A DNA stretch of 64,000 nucleotides from Geomonas limicola (GTDB lineage: Bacteria; Desulfobacterota; Desulfuromonadia; Geobacterales; Geobacteraceae): contig NZ_BLXZ01000008.1 in assembly GCF_014193675.1 (NCBI RefSeq), positions 186,001 to 250,000 on the forward strand, read 5' to 3'. The notes beneath the pieces are model-generated. The model made no database searches. It saw nothing but the letters and a program-made list of their open reading frames with translations, and had not been told where the DNA came from. The position numbers were made by a program, and so were the translations under genes. This document shows positions 55,814 through 64,000 of this stretch, piece after piece. Within the stretch, counting starts at the first letter, position 1; every line of letters starts with the position of its first letter.

Positions 55814-56074
55814 TCACTCGCCAACGCCGTTCCTCTTGCGGTAGATCCGGCCGCCCATGAACTGGCCGGCAACCGATCCTGCGAGCGTGAAGGGGATGTA
55901 CTGGATGCCCAAGCCTATCTTCAGCCTGGCATAGATGATGAGCGGGATGGAGATGTGGATGTAGAACCACCATCCGGGAGAAAACTTCCGGCAGCCCTGG
56001 CGTAGGTATCCCAAGGGAATGTTGACGGCGGCCGCCAGAAGGACGACGACGGCTACTTGTAGGGCTGTCTGCAT
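55814..56074 (-). CDS. Small membrane protein of unknown function
   Basis: 86 residues, two to three hydrophobic segments (about 5-22, 35-52, 58-72) and a basic C-terminus. AGAGG lies six bases before the ATG. It is immediately upstream of the dciA-like gene in the same direction. Family not recognised. Confidence 0.72.
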   Translation of the reverse strand: MQTALQVAVVVLLAAAVNIPLGYLRQGCRKFSPGWWFYIHISIPLIIYARLKIGLGIQYIPFTLAGSVAGQFMGGRIYRKRNGVGE

Positions 56075-56169
56075 GAAGGACCTCTTGAACCACGAATATT
56101 ATGGATTTAATACGGCCTTGTCAATCCGGATCTCGGGGAGGGGGGGCAAGGCAGGTAAAAGGAGCTGGT

Positions 56170-56430
56170 GTGGTAAACGAAGGCGATTACGTAGTGATTT
56201 TTAACTCGATCCATCGCGTGATGGAGGCCGAGAAACTTTTGAAACAGCAGGGACTGGCGATCCTCTTGATCCCGGCACCCAGGGCACTCGCCGCCGATTG
56301 CGGTCTGGCCATCCGTTACGCGGAGGAGGTCAGGCCCCAGGTGGAGGCGGCGCTCACCCTGGCGGGGCTCATGCCACGGGAGTCGTTTCGCAAGCAAGGT
56401 GAAGAATTCATAAAGATAGAGGGAGCATGA
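56170..56430 (+). CDS. DUF3343 protein, putative Se/S carrier
   Basis: 86 residues. YVVIFNSIHRVMEAEKLLK and a single conserved Cys in AADCGLAIRY are the DUF3343 features. GTG start after AAAAGGAG. Its stop overlaps the yedF start (ATGA). In other genomes the pair occurs with selenium metabolism; a carrier role is an inference. Confidence 0.85.
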   Translation: MVNEGDYVVIFNSIHRVMEAEKLLKQQGLAILLIPAPRALAADCGLAIRYAEEVRPQVEAALTLAGLMPRESFRKQGEEFIKIEGA

Positions 56431-57017
56431 TGATGGATCTCGACTGCAGAGGAATGGCCTGCCCGGCGCCGGTTGTTTCGGTGAAACGGGCCTTGGAGAC
56501 GGCGGATGGCGTACTGCGGGTTTTGCTCGATGACGGCGCGCCGCGGGAGAACGTGCGGCGCTTTGCCGAAGGGCGAGGCTACCAGGTCCAGGAAGATGCG
56601 CAGGACGGAGCCTTCGCCCTGACCATCACGGGTGGCGGAGCTGCGCCTGTGGCTGCCCCCCAGGTGGCAGCTGCCAAGACGGGGCACTCAGTGCTGCTGA
56701 TCGGTACCGACCGTCTGGGGGACGGTCCTGAGGAATTGGGGCGGCTTTTGATGCGCAACTTCATCATCACCCTTTTGGACGTGGCCGAGTTGCCGGACCG
56801 GATGTTCTTCATCAACACCGGCGTGCTGCTTGCCGCCGAAGGTTCCGAGGTGCTGGAGGCGCTGGAGAAGCTGGGCAATCGCGGCGTCGAAGTCCTCTCC
56901 TGCGGGGTGTGCCTGGACTTCTTCCACAAGAAGGAGCTCTTGAAGGCCGGGGCGGTGACCAACATGTTCACCATCGCCGAAAGCCTGCTGAACGCGCGCT
57001 CGGTTGTCAGGTTGTAA
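56427..57017 (+). CDS. yedF: YedF-type sulfurtransferase-like selenium metabolism protein
   Basis: 196 residues. N-terminal TusA-like domain with DCRGMACPAPVV (CPxP, residues ~6-16), then a DsrE-like domain (residues ~85-195) with LSCGVCLDFF carrying the second Cys pair. This two-domain layout defines the selenium-linked YedF family. Three in-frame ATGs open the gene; the first overlaps the previous stop. selD with Sec in the same window supports a selenium role. Confidence 0.9.
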   Translation: MMMDLDCRGMACPAPVVSVKRALETADGVLRVLLDDGAPRENVRRFAEGRGYQVQEDAQDGAFALTITGGGAAPVAAPQVAAAKTGHSVLLIGTDRLGDGPEELGRLLMRNFIITLLDVAELPDRMFFINTGVLLAAEGSEVLEALEKLGNRGVEVLSCGVCLDFFHKKELLKAGAVTNMFTIAESLLNARSVVRL

Positions 57018-57036
57018 TTTGGGAAACCAGCCTCTA

Positions 57037-57229
57037 AACAGGGATGAACGGGATGAAGGGGATAAACCTGAAGCTGAACCCAAGGCTTTACCAGATGAAC
57101 TTCTGAGATAATGGGAGTAAAGACAACACCGACACCTTTAGAACTGGTTCGGCCTTTAGCGTTAACGTTCGAGGCCGAACCCGCTTGGAAGGTGTGGTTT
57201 TTATCCCCTGCATCCCTTTCATCCCTGTT
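57037..57229. repeat. Intergenic inverted-repeat element F (AGGGATGAA ends, same core palindrome as A)
   Basis: Ends AACAGGGATGAACGGGATG...AAGGGGATAAA and the inverse TTTATCCCCTGCATCCC...CATCCCTGTT, unlike the CCACGGAG ends of A to E. The 34-base core at 57147-57180 (GTTCGGCC...GTTAAC...GGCCGAAC) matches the core of element A at 32 of 34 positions. Confidence 0.82.
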
Positions 57230-57386
57230 ATTGGTTTGGGGTTTGGTTCTGGATATTTTCCTTGACAATAGATGGGTTTATCTACTAGATTGACTCTCTT
57301 GCCGCGGGATACCTGTGTCTTTTTGCAGGCTTCCCCTGAGGCTTTTCGGAAAATAGTGCGCTTTTTCGGCACTTTACAGGATATCG

Positions 57387-58745
57387 ATGTTCGCGACTCT
57401 CTCTGACAAGCTGGACCTGGTTTTCAAGAAGCTGCGCGGTCAGGCCGTAATGACCGAGGACAACGTCAAGGACGCACTGCGTGAAGTGCGACTGGCGCTC
57501 CTCGAGGCCGACGTCAACTTCAAGGTAGTCAAGGACTTCATCGAGCGGGTGCGCGGCCGCGCCGTGGGCACGGAAGTGCTGCAGAGCCTGGCCCCCGGTC
57601 AGCAGGTAATCAAGATCGTCCATGACGAACTGGTCCAGCTGATGGGCGGCGCCGAGGACAACTCGCTGGACCTCGCTGCCAAGCCGCCGGTCGCCATCAT
57701 GATGGTCGGCCTGCAGGGCGCCGGTAAGACGACTTCCTGCGGCAAACTGGCCAGGTTCCTGAAAAGCCAGCGCAAAAAGACGCTGCTGGTTCCGGCCGAC
57801 GTGTACCGCCCCGCTGCAATCGAGCAGTTGAAGGTGCTGGGACGCCAGCTGGACGTCGAGGTCTTCGACTCCACCGCGGATCAGAAGCCGCTCGACATCT
57901 GCCGCAACGCAACCCGCTACGCGACGCTCAACGGCATCGACGTGGTGATCTACGATACCGCCGGCCGCCACCAGATCGACGACTATCTGATGGAGGAGCT
58001 GGAAGGGATCCGTGACGAACTCGCTCCGCGCGAGATCCTCTTCGTGGCCGACGCCATGACCGGCCAGGAAGCAGTCAACGTCGCCAGCGGCTTCAACGAC
58101 CGCCTGGGGATCACCGGCGTGGTGCTCACCAAGCTGGACGGCGACGCCAAGGGTGGCGCAGCGCTCTCCATCAAGGCCGTCACCGGTAAGCCGGTCAAGT
58201 TCGTGGGCCTTGGCGAGAAGCTGGACGCGCTGGACGTGTTCCACGCCGACCGCCTGGTGTCCCGTATCCTCGGCATGGGCGACGTCCTTACCCTGATCGA
58301 GAAGGCGCAGGCAACCTTCGACCAGCAGGAAGGCGAGAGGCTGCAGCAGAAGCTGAGGAAGAACCAGTTCGACCTGGAAGACTTCCGCGCCCAGCTGCAG
58401 CAGATCAAAAAGATGGGCTCGCTGGAATCTATCATGGGCATGATCCCCGGGATGGGGAAGATGATGCGCCAGATGCAGGGCGCCCAGCCGTCTGAGAAGG
58501 AGTTGAAGCGCATCGAGGCGATCATCGATTCGATGACCCCCAAGGAGCGCGCCAACCACACCATCATCAACGGCAGCCGCCGCCTGAGGATCGCCAAGGG
58601 AAGCGGCACCAGCGTCCAGGAAGTGAACCAGCTCCTGAAGCGCTTCACCGAGGCGCAGAAGGTGGTGAAGCAGTTGCAGAAGATGGGCCCGAAAGGGCTT
58701 ATGAAAGGGATGAAGGGCATGGGTAAGGGGATGTTCCCCTTCTAA
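57387..58745 (+). CDS. ffh: Signal recognition particle protein Ffh
   Basis: 452 residues. N domain, then GTPase G domain with GLQGAGKTTS (residue ~109), DTAGRH (~190) and TKLDGD (~248), then a methionine-rich M domain (330-452: MGMIPGMGKMMRQMQG) that binds signal peptides and 4.5S RNA. Targets membrane proteins co-translationally. Heads the ffh-rpsP-khpA-rimM-trmD-rplS run. Confidence 0.97.
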   Translation: MFATLSDKLDLVFKKLRGQAVMTEDNVKDALREVRLALLEADVNFKVVKDFIERVRGRAVGTEVLQSLAPGQQVIKIVHDELVQLMGGAEDNSLDLAAKPPVAIMMVGLQGAGKTTSCGKLARFLKSQRKKTLLVPADVYRPAAIEQLKVLGRQLDVEVFDSTADQKPLDICRNATRYATLNGIDVVIYDTAGRHQIDDYLMEELEGIRDELAPREILFVADAMTGQEAVNVASGFNDRLGITGVVLTKLDGDAKGGAALSIKAVTGKPVKFVGLGEKLDALDVFHADRLVSRILGMGDVLTLIEKAQATFDQQEGERLQQKLRKNQFDLEDFRAQLQQIKKMGSLESIMGMIPGMGKMMRQMQGAQPSEKELKRIEAIIDSMTPKERANHTIINGSRRLRIAKGSGTSVQEVNQLLKRFTEAQKVVKQLQKMGPKGLMKGMKGMGKGMFPF

Positions 58746-58838
58746 ACCCGGCTTTTACTTTTGACACGATAGACGAACCCGAACACCCATACTTACAGAA
58801 GTCGCGGATCCAAGATCCGAGAATACCAGGAGGAAGAA

Positions 58839-59105
58839 ATGGCAATAAAGATCAGACTTGCACGTGCGGGCGCCAAGAAGAAACCGTTTTACCAGGTAGT
58901 AGTTGCTGACTGCCGCAGCCGCAGGGACGGGCGCTTCATCGAGAACGTCGGTACCTACGACCCGAACAAAAACCCGGCAGCGTACAACCTGGAAGAAGGG
59001 AAGACCCTTGAGTGGCTGAAGCAGGGCGCTCAGCCGACCGATACCGTCAAGCAGATCCTGAAGAAGACTGGCATCTGGGAGAAGTTCGTAACTCCGGCTG
59101 CCTAG
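58839..59105 (+). CDS. rpsP: 30S ribosomal protein S16
   Basis: 88 residues, normal length. MAIKIRLARAGAKKKPFYQVVVAD is the S16 start (shown in part by IKIRLARAG). AGGAGGAAG precedes the ATG. Usual neighbours khpA, rimM and trmD follow. Confidence 0.98.
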   Translation: MAIKIRLARAGAKKKPFYQVVVADCRSRRDGRFIENVGTYDPNKNPAAYNLEEGKTLEWLKQGAQPTDTVKQILKKTGIWEKFVTPAA

Positions 59106-59155
59106 TGTATAACGTCCGGTAAACCGGATATCCCACACTACAGAGGATAGCGACA

Positions 59156-59386
59156 ATGAGAGAACTTGTAGAGACCATCGCGAAAGCACTTGTTGATGAT
59201 CCCAGCCAGGTCAAAGCTACCGAAGAGATGGAGGAAGACACCAACGTCATCAAGTTGACGGTAGCCAAGGAAGACATGGGACGTATCATCGGCAAGGAGG
59301 GACGCACCGCAAAAGCGATCCGCACCCTGTTGAACGCAGTTTCCACAAAGGACAACAAGAAAGCTATCCTGAAGATTGTAGAGTGA
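59156..59386 (+). CDS. khpA: KH-domain RNA-binding protein KhpA
   Basis: 76 residues. The KH GxxG loop is in GRIIGKEGRTAKAIR (residues ~42-56). RNA chaperone-like protein linked to cell-wall and ribosome regulation in other bacteria. Located between rpsP and rimM as usual. Confidence 0.95.
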   Translation: MRELVETIAKALVDDPSQVKATEEMEEDTNVIKLTVAKEDMGRIIGKEGRTAKAIRTLLNAVSTKDNKKAILKIVE

Positions 59387-59388
59387 CG

Positions 59389-59910
59389 ATGTCTCAAAGC
59401 AGCAAGCTGTTACTGATCGGTAAAATCCAGGCAACCCAGGGGATCCGGGGGCAACTTCGGGTCATTCCCTTTGCGGGCGATGCCTCGAGCATCTCGCTTC
59501 TGGACCACGTGCTGATCAAGGCTCCAAGCGGCGCCCTGGAAAGCTTTCCGATGCGCTCGGCGAAGGCCCACGGCAAGAGGGTGATCCTGACCCTCAGCCA
59601 GTTCGACAACATAAACCAGGTGCTGCACCTGGTGGGCCGCGAGATCTACGCGGAACGCGGCCAACTGCCGGAACTCCCCGATGACGAGTTTTACTGGTCG
59701 GACCTGCTCGGCCTGGAAGTGGTAAGCCAGGAAGGGGAGGTGTTGGGAGAACTGGTCGATATCATCGAGACCGGCTCCAACGATGTCTACGTGGTACGGT
59801 TGGAGGGGCGCGAGGTATTGGTCCCTGCACTGGAGGACGTGGTCCTGTCGGTCGACCTGGAAGCAAACCGCATGACGGTCTCTCTTCCCGAGGGGCTGCT
59901 CGATCTATGA
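59389..59910 (+). CDS. rimM: 16S rRNA processing protein RimM
   Basis: 173 residues. LLLIGKIQATQGIRGQLRV start, then the PRC-barrel half with LLGLEVVSQEGEVLGELVD. Helps 30S head maturation. A GTG at 59383 overlapping the khpA stop is an alternative start. The stop overlaps trmD. Confidence 0.95.
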   Translation: MSQSSKLLLIGKIQATQGIRGQLRVIPFAGDASSISLLDHVLIKAPSGALESFPMRSAKAHGKRVILTLSQFDNINQVLHLVGREIYAERGQLPELPDDEFYWSDLLGLEVVSQEGEVLGELVDIIETGSNDVYVVRLEGREVLVPALEDVVLSVDLEANRMTVSLPEGLLDL

Positions 59911-60632
59911 AATTCGACATACTGACGCTTTTCCCGGCCATGTTCGAGGGGCCGCTGACGGAGAGTATCCTGAAGCGTGCCTGCGAGAGCGGGCTCATCG
60001 AGGTCGCGCTGCACAACATCCGCGACTGGGCGCTCGACAAACACGCCACGGCCGACGACTCCCCCTACGGTGGAGGGGCCGGCATGGTGATGAAGGTGGA
60101 ACCGCTGGCCGGTGCCATCGAGAGCGTGAAGGAGAAGCACCCCGGTTCCAAGGTGATCCTGACCTCCCCGGGCGGGCGGACCCTGTCCCACGCGGTGGCG
60201 CAGGAACTCTCCCGCGAAGAGGGGCTTATCATCATCTGCGGCCGGTACGAAGGGGTTGACGAAAGGGTGAAGAAGCTCTTCGTCGACGAAGAGATCTCCC
60301 TGGGGGATTTCGTGATGACCGGCGGGGAGATCGCCGCCATGGCGCTCGTCGACAGCGTGGCGCGGCTGGTGCCGGGGGTACTCGGTTCCGACGACTCCGC
60401 ACTGTACGACTCCTTCGCCGACGGTCTTTTGGAGTATCCGCAGTACACGCGGCCTCCCGAATTTCGGGGCGAGAAAGTTCCCGACGTGCTCCTGTCCGGC
60501 AACCACGCGGTGATCGCCAAGTGGCGCCGCAAGGAGTCCTTGTTAAGAACGCTTGCCTCCCGTCCCGAGCTCCTCGGCCGGATCGAGTTGAGCAAGGCGG
60601 ACCAGAAACTTTTGGCGGAGGTGAATTCGTGA
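59907..60632 (+). CDS. trmD: tRNA (guanine-37-N1)-methyltransferase TrmD
   Basis: 241 residues, SPOUT fold. KFDILTLFPAMFEGPL start, DDSPYGGGAGMVMK, the knot region ICGRYEGVDERV, and IGDYV-equivalent SLGDFVMTGGE. Methylates G37 of tRNAs to prevent frameshifting. ATGA overlap with rimM. Confidence 0.97.
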   Translation: MKFDILTLFPAMFEGPLTESILKRACESGLIEVALHNIRDWALDKHATADDSPYGGGAGMVMKVEPLAGAIESVKEKHPGSKVILTSPGGRTLSHAVAQELSREEGLIIICGRYEGVDERVKKLFVDEEISLGDFVMTGGEIAAMALVDSVARLVPGVLGSDDSALYDSFADGLLEYPQYTRPPEFRGEKVPDVLLSGNHAVIAKWRRKESLLRTLASRPELLGRIELSKADQKLLAEVNS

Positions 60633-61198
60633 GCCTCGCCGAACGTTTGAGCATAGCGCTGATCCACTACCCGGTGCTGGACAAGAACCAGGACCTGGTG
60701 GCGACGGCAGTAACCAACCTGGACATCCACGACATCGCGAGGTCGGGGCGCACCTTCGGGATAGCGCGCTACTACATCGTGACGCCGGTCCAGGAGCAGA
60801 GGAACCTGGTCGACAAGATCAGGACGCACTGGCTGGAGGGTTGGGGATCCACCTATAACCCGAAGCGAAAGATGGCACTGGAATTGATCCAGAGCGAGAA
60901 TTCGCTGGCCGATGCGCTCGACGACATCGAGAAACGTACCGGGAAAAAGGCCAAGGTCGTGGTGACCGGCGCCGCGGGACGCCCCAACTCGGTGAGCTTC
61001 GAGAAGATGAAAGAGATCCTGGCAAGCGATCCCGAGCAGCACTACCTGCTCCTTCTGGGGACCGGCTGGGGGCTCACCGAAGAGGTCTTCAACAAGGGCG
61101 ATTATGTGCTGGAGCCAATCAGCGGCGGTGGGGACTACAACCACCTTTCGGTGAGAAGCGCGGCAGCCATCATGCTGGATCGGCTCTTCGGTAGATAG
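60629..61198 (+). CDS. SPOUT-class RNA methyltransferase (TM1570-like)
   Basis: 189 residues. SIALIHYPVLDKN start, LDIHDIARSGRTFGI, and the knot LLLLGTGWGLTEEVF with LEPISGGGDYNHLSVRSAAA (in parts) match the Thermotoga TM1570-type SAM-dependent methylase family. GTG start overlapping the trmD stop. Target RNA unknown. Confidence 0.85.
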   Translation: MSLAERLSIALIHYPVLDKNQDLVATAVTNLDIHDIARSGRTFGIARYYIVTPVQEQRNLVDKIRTHWLEGWGSTYNPKRKMALELIQSENSLADALDDIEKRTGKKAKVVVTGAAGRPNSVSFEKMKEILASDPEQHYLLLLGTGWGLTEEVFNKGDYVLEPISGGGDYNHLSVRSAAAIMLDRLFGR

Positions 61199-61211
61199 AG
61201 AGAAGTTCAAC

Positions 61212-61285
61212 TTCAATGGAACGCGGATCAGGCGGATGAACCGCTCGGAGATCAGCTGAATCCGCGTCATCCGCGTTCTATTGAA
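61212..61285. repeat. Intergenic inverted-repeat element G (ACGCGGAT ends)
   Basis: TTCAATGGAACGCGGATCAGGCGGAT (in two parts: TTCAATGGAACGCGGAT and GGCGGAT) mirrors ATCCGCGTCATCCGCGTTC and ATTGAA, around a short centre with AGATCAGCTGA. A third end-type of the same general construction as A-F, without the core. Confidence 0.75.
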
Positions 61286-61358
61286 TTCGTGTTTTCCGTT
61301 TTTTTACGCAGTCACAAACTTGCAGAATCAGAAGTTCCGATAAGGGAGGAAGTAGAAC

Positions 61359-61718
61359 ATGAACAAGATCGACCGTATTGAATTCGAGCAGATGAAGAAG
61401 AACATCCCGGTTTTCGTCCCCGGCGACACCGTGAAGGTGCAGGTTAAGATCGTTGAAGGCGACAAAATGCGTATCCAGGCGTTCCAGGGCGTCTGCATCG
61501 GCCGTCAGAACGGCGGTATCCGCGAGTCCTTCACCGTGCGCAAAATCTCCAACGGTGTAGGCGTGGAGAGGGTGTTCCCGCTGCACTCGCCGTCCATCGA
61601 GGGCATCGAAGTGGTAACCCGTGGCCAGGTACGTCGCGCGAAGCTGTACTACCTGCGCAAACTGCGTGGTAAGGCTTCCAGGATCAAAGAGCGCAAGTAC
61701 GTGCACGCGGTTAAGTAA
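61359..61718 (+). CDS. rplS: 50S ribosomal protein L19
   Basis: 119 residues, normal length. FVPGDTVKVQVKI, FQGVCIGR and VERVFPLHSPSIEGIEV are L19 signatures. GGGAGGAAG precedes the ATG. Closes the rpsP-trmD-rplS ribosomal operon. Confidence 0.98.
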   Translation: MNKIDRIEFEQMKKNIPVFVPGDTVKVQVKIVEGDKMRIQAFQGVCIGRQNGGIRESFTVRKISNGVGVERVFPLHSPSIEGIEVVTRGQVRRAKLYYLRKLRGKASRIKERKYVHAVK

Positions 61719-61729
61719 GACCAACGTCG

Positions 61730-61763
61730 AAAAGCCCCGGTCATCCCGACCGGGGCTTTTTTT
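61730..61763 (+). terminator. Terminator after rplS
   Basis: AAAGCCCCGGTC and GACCGGGGCTTT form a 12-bp stem around a 5-base loop, followed by further T residues. Confidence 0.95.
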
Positions 61764-61795
61764 GTGTGAGTTACCATTCGCTTCAGGAGGGAAGG

Positions 61796-62479
61796 GTGTC
61801 CGATCTTTTCCAGGACAACCAGCCGATCGATCTGCTCTTGCACGAGTCGCAGGCCCAGCGGCGCGGCTATCGCTGCGTGGCCGGCATCGACGAGGCAGGC
61901 CGCGGCCCACTGGCCGGTCCCGTGGTCGCAGCTGCGGTAATCCTCCCGGAGGGATTGATACTCCCCGGCGTGAACGACTCCAAGCAGCTCACCCACCTGC
62001 AACGTGAAGAACTCTACGACACAATCCGCCGCGAGGCTGTTTCCGTGGGGGTCGGTATCGGTGACCACGAACTGGTGGACCGCATCAACATCCTGCAGGC
62101 GACGCTCTCAGCCATGCGCGACGCCATCCTGCAACTCTCTCCCACACCCGACTTCCTGCTCATCGACGGCATCTCTGCGGTTGCCATGAACATCGCCCAG
62201 AAAACGGTGAAGAAAGGGGATTCTCTCTCTATCTCCATCGCTGCCGCCTCGATCATCGCCAAGGTGACCCGGGACCGGATGATGGTGCAGTACGACGCGC
62301 AGTATCCCGGTTACGGCTTCGCCGAGCACAAGGGGTACGCGGCGGCTTCCCACATGGCCGCCATTGCGAGCCTCGGCCCCTCGCCGATCCACCGCAAGAC
62401 CTTCCGCGGCGTAAAGGAACATCTCCCCGAAGCAGTTCCGTCTGAAACGGCCGACTCGCTCACCCTCCCAGGCTTCTAA
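61796..62479 (+). CDS. rnhB: Ribonuclease HII
   Basis: 227 residues. CVAGIDEAGRGPLAGPVV (DE of the DEDD active site, near residue 32), VNDSKQL, and AASIIAKVTRD. Removes ribonucleotides and RNA primers from DNA. GTG start after AGGAGGGAAG; an earlier ATG at 61766 lies in the L19 terminator tail and is rejected. Confidence 0.95.
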   Translation: MSDLFQDNQPIDLLLHESQAQRRGYRCVAGIDEAGRGPLAGPVVAAAVILPEGLILPGVNDSKQLTHLQREELYDTIRREAVSVGVGIGDHELVDRINILQATLSAMRDAILQLSPTPDFLLIDGISAVAMNIAQKTVKKGDSLSISIAAASIIAKVTRDRMMVQYDAQYPGYGFAEHKGYAAASHMAAIASLGPSPIHRKTFRGVKEHLPEAVPSETADSLTLPGF

Positions 62480-62568
62480 TCTTTCCTCCACAATTACATC
62501 TACAACGTGATAACTTGCTGCTACACTGTCTGGGGTGAATCGATCAGAACCGTCCGGTGCGGGGTGCT

Positions 62569-62946
62569 ATGCAAGAGAAGCGCGGCAACAGCTCTTTCGG
62601 AGAGCAGGGTGAGTCTATAGCTGCTACCTATTTGCAGGGGCAGGGCTTCACCATTGTCGAGCGTAATTTTCGCTGTGTCTGTGGCGAGCTTGATATTATC
62701 GCCCGCGAAGGCAGAACGATCGTGTTCATTGAGGTGAAGTGCCGCAACAATGAGAAGTACGGGCCGCCTCAGCTTGCGGTTACCCCGTTCAAACAGCGGC
62801 AGATTTCCAAGGCGGCGTTGGTGTGGTTGGCGAAAAAGAAGCTGTATGACGCCGAGGCCCGCTTCGACGTCGTTGCCATAGTGGCCCGGAAAGGTGAGGT
62901 GCCGGTGATCGAGCATATCCGTGATGCCTTCGAACTGGCTTACTGA
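62569..62946 (+). CDS. YraN/UPF0102 nuclease-like protein
   Basis: 125 residues. GEQGESIAATYLQGQGF, then GELDIIAREGRTIVFIEVKCR with the E-D-ExK endonuclease-fold residues. Commonly follows rnhB, as here (89 bases). Function undetermined in the family. GTG at 62557 is an alternative start. Confidence 0.92.
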   Translation: MQEKRGNSSFGEQGESIAATYLQGQGFTIVERNFRCVCGELDIIAREGRTIVFIEVKCRNNEKYGPPQLAVTPFKQRQISKAALVWLAKKKLYDAEARFDVVAIVARKGEVPVIEHIRDAFELAY

Positions 62947-62956
62947 AGACTTATTT

Positions 62957-63179
62957 GCCACGGTGCCACCAAGCACACGGAGAAAGGCGTTGGGATCAGA
63001 GGGTGCGCCAGCCTCTTAAGTAGGGTGGACTTTTACTGTTCTGGTTCGGCCTCTTTCGTCCGCGGAGAAGGCCCAACCGGTAAAAATGTTGGACTGATTT
63101 TTTCAGACGTAGCTGCTAGGCAAGGCCCCTGTTGCTGCCGGATACCCGGTTTTCTCCGTGATCTTGGTGGCTTCGTGGC
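62957..63179. repeat. Intergenic inverted-repeat element E (CCACGGTG ends, degenerate core)
   Basis: Left GCCACGGTGCCACCAAGC...CACGGAGAAAGG, right TTTTCTCCGTGATCTTGG...CTTCGTGGC. Core 63043-63078 starts GGTTCGGCC and ends GGCCCAACC, a worn version of the palindrome in A and F. Confidence 0.75.
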
Positions 63180-63205
63180 TAATTCTGATTTTAGGGGGGT
63201 TATTT

Positions 63206-63646
63206 ATGCAGGTCGTTACCATTCTCTACCGCCTGGCGGTATCGCTCTGGCTTGGCGGTGCGGCGCTCTTTACCTTTATGCTGACCCCGATCCTGTTCCG
63301 GTCGGAAAGCCGGGACAGCGCCGGTCGTATCGTCGGTCTGCTGTTCCCCGGCTACTTCCGCTGGGGGCTTGCCTGTGGTGCGGTGGCGCTGATTTGTCGA
63401 CTGATTCTTTCGGGGAAAGGGACGGTTCTCGCCGGGATCATCCTGGCGGTCATGCTGGCGCTCTGCTCGTTCCAGGCATTTTACATCGAGCCTAAGGCTG
63501 CGGCGCTGAAGAAGGAAATCGTCTCCTTTGAGACAACTCCGAAAGATCACCCGCTGCGCCGCGAGTTCTCCAAGCTGCACGGGGTATCGGCGGTGTGCAA
63601 CCTGGCGGTGATCGGTGGCGGCGTGGTACTGGTCGTCCTTTTTTAA
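63206..63646 (+). CDS. DUF4149-like membrane protein
   Basis: 146 residues, about four membrane segments (5-25, 48-66, 70-88, 125-145). LYRLAVSLWLGGAALFTFMLTP (in part) and a C-terminal FSKLHGVSAVCNLAVI segment match the DUF4149/TMEM205-like family. TTAGGGGGG lies ahead of the ATG. Function unknown. Confidence 0.78.
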   Translation: MQVVTILYRLAVSLWLGGAALFTFMLTPILFRSESRDSAGRIVGLLFPGYFRWGLACGAVALICRLILSGKGTVLAGIILAVMLALCSFQAFYIEPKAAALKKEIVSFETTPKDHPLRREFSKLHGVSAVCNLAVIGGGVVLVVLF

Positions 63647-63756
63647 AAACCGATATTGCCACGGAGCCACCAAGCTAAAACCGGCTTTTTTAGGAAAAAG
63701 TTTGCCCCTCCCTCATAGGCTATGCTAGTTATTAGAAAAAAATCCCGGAGACGTTC

Positions 63757-64000
63757 ATGGATTTTACTGTTGCCCTGGCCCAGATAAAGCCGAAGCTCGG
63801 CTGTCTGGCTGACAACCTGGCCATCGCCGAGGCCGCCATAGAGAAAGGGATCGCGGAGGGCGCCGAGCTCATCGTGTTCCCGGAACTCGCCCTCACCGGT
63901 TATTTCCTGAAGGACCTGGTCCCCGATGTCGCTCTCAGGCTCGATGCGCCGGAGCTCCAGAAACTGAAGGATCTGTCGCGGCACATCTCGATTGCCATCG
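63757..64000 (+). CDS. Carbon-nitrogen hydrolase (nitrilase) family protein, 3' end missing
   Basis: First 81 residues visible: FTVALAQIKPKLGCLADNL and LIVFPELALTGYFLKDL, with the catalytic Glu in FPEL. Start ATG after GGAG. Could be a nitrilase-family amidase or the glutaminase domain of NAD+ synthetase; the C-terminus is outside the window. Confidence 0.85.
   Translation, partial: MDFTVALAQIKPKLGCLADNLAIAEAAIEKGIAEGAELIVFPELALTGYFLKDLVPDVALRLDAPELQKLKDLSRHISIAI

Overview
The window looks like the chromosome of a high-GC Geobacter-type metal reducer (Desulfuromonadales; Geobacter, Geomonas or Citrifermentans). The evidence is two giant secreted multihaem c-type cytochromes with alternating CxxxxCH/CxxCH sites, tandem GEMM-I riboswitches of the cGAMP type, a PpcA-like triheme cytochrome, ResB/CcsB (system II) cytochrome c maturation, a UGA-encoded selenocysteine in SelD, and family-level resemblance throughout. 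No phage, transposase, rRNA, tRNA or CRISPR was seen.

Layout: 1-2.4 kb, end of a radical SAM/SPASM gene and an FAD oxidoreductase. 2.4-11.8 kb, a 1.3-kb leader with two complete GEMM-I aptamer/terminator units, then two paralogous giant cytochromes (27 and 34 candidate haem sites). 12-14 kb, a B12-binding radical SAM enzyme and a small membrane protein. 14.3-17.6 kb (minus), a TPP riboswitch, a thiE-thiD fusion and thiC. 17.7-25 kb, alr, selD (Sec), a RACo-like ATPase, purH, purD, purE. 25-28.8 kb, triheme cytochrome, resB, ccsB and a ~10-haem cytochrome. 28.8-54.3 kb, a large surface-polysaccharide region: glycosyltransferases, a winged-helix regulator, rfbF-rfbG-rfbH, a YerE-like thiamine-diphosphate enzyme, acylating acetaldehyde dehydrogenase, 4-hydroxy-2-oxovalerate aldolase, two SDR enzymes, an 83-bp tandem repeat, then FkbM methyltransferase, O-acyltransferase, CgeB-like and GT10 transferases, a flippase, more glycosyltransferases and a YfhO-like membrane protein. 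54.4-57 kb, a TrmN6-like methylase, a DciA-like protein, and the DUF3343/YedF selenium pair. 57.4-64 kb, housekeeping: ffh, rpsP, khpA, rimM, trmD, a SPOUT methylase, rplS, rnhB, yraN, a DUF4149-like gene and the start of a nitrilase-family gene.

Main points for a second look: (1) the CDP-sugar cassette in which catabolic-type aldolase/acetaldehyde dehydrogenase genes sit with a YerE-like enzyme, suggesting synthesis of an unusual branched or chain-extended deoxysugar; (2) tandem cGAMP-type riboswitches on giant cytochromes; (3) a scattered set of intergenic inverted-repeat elements that share a core palindrome but carry different ends, one of them lying between the TPP riboswitch and thiED; (4) the 83-bp hairpin-bearing tandem repeat. 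Many starts are GTG or TTG; starts were chosen by ribosome-binding site and family start, and are inferences.
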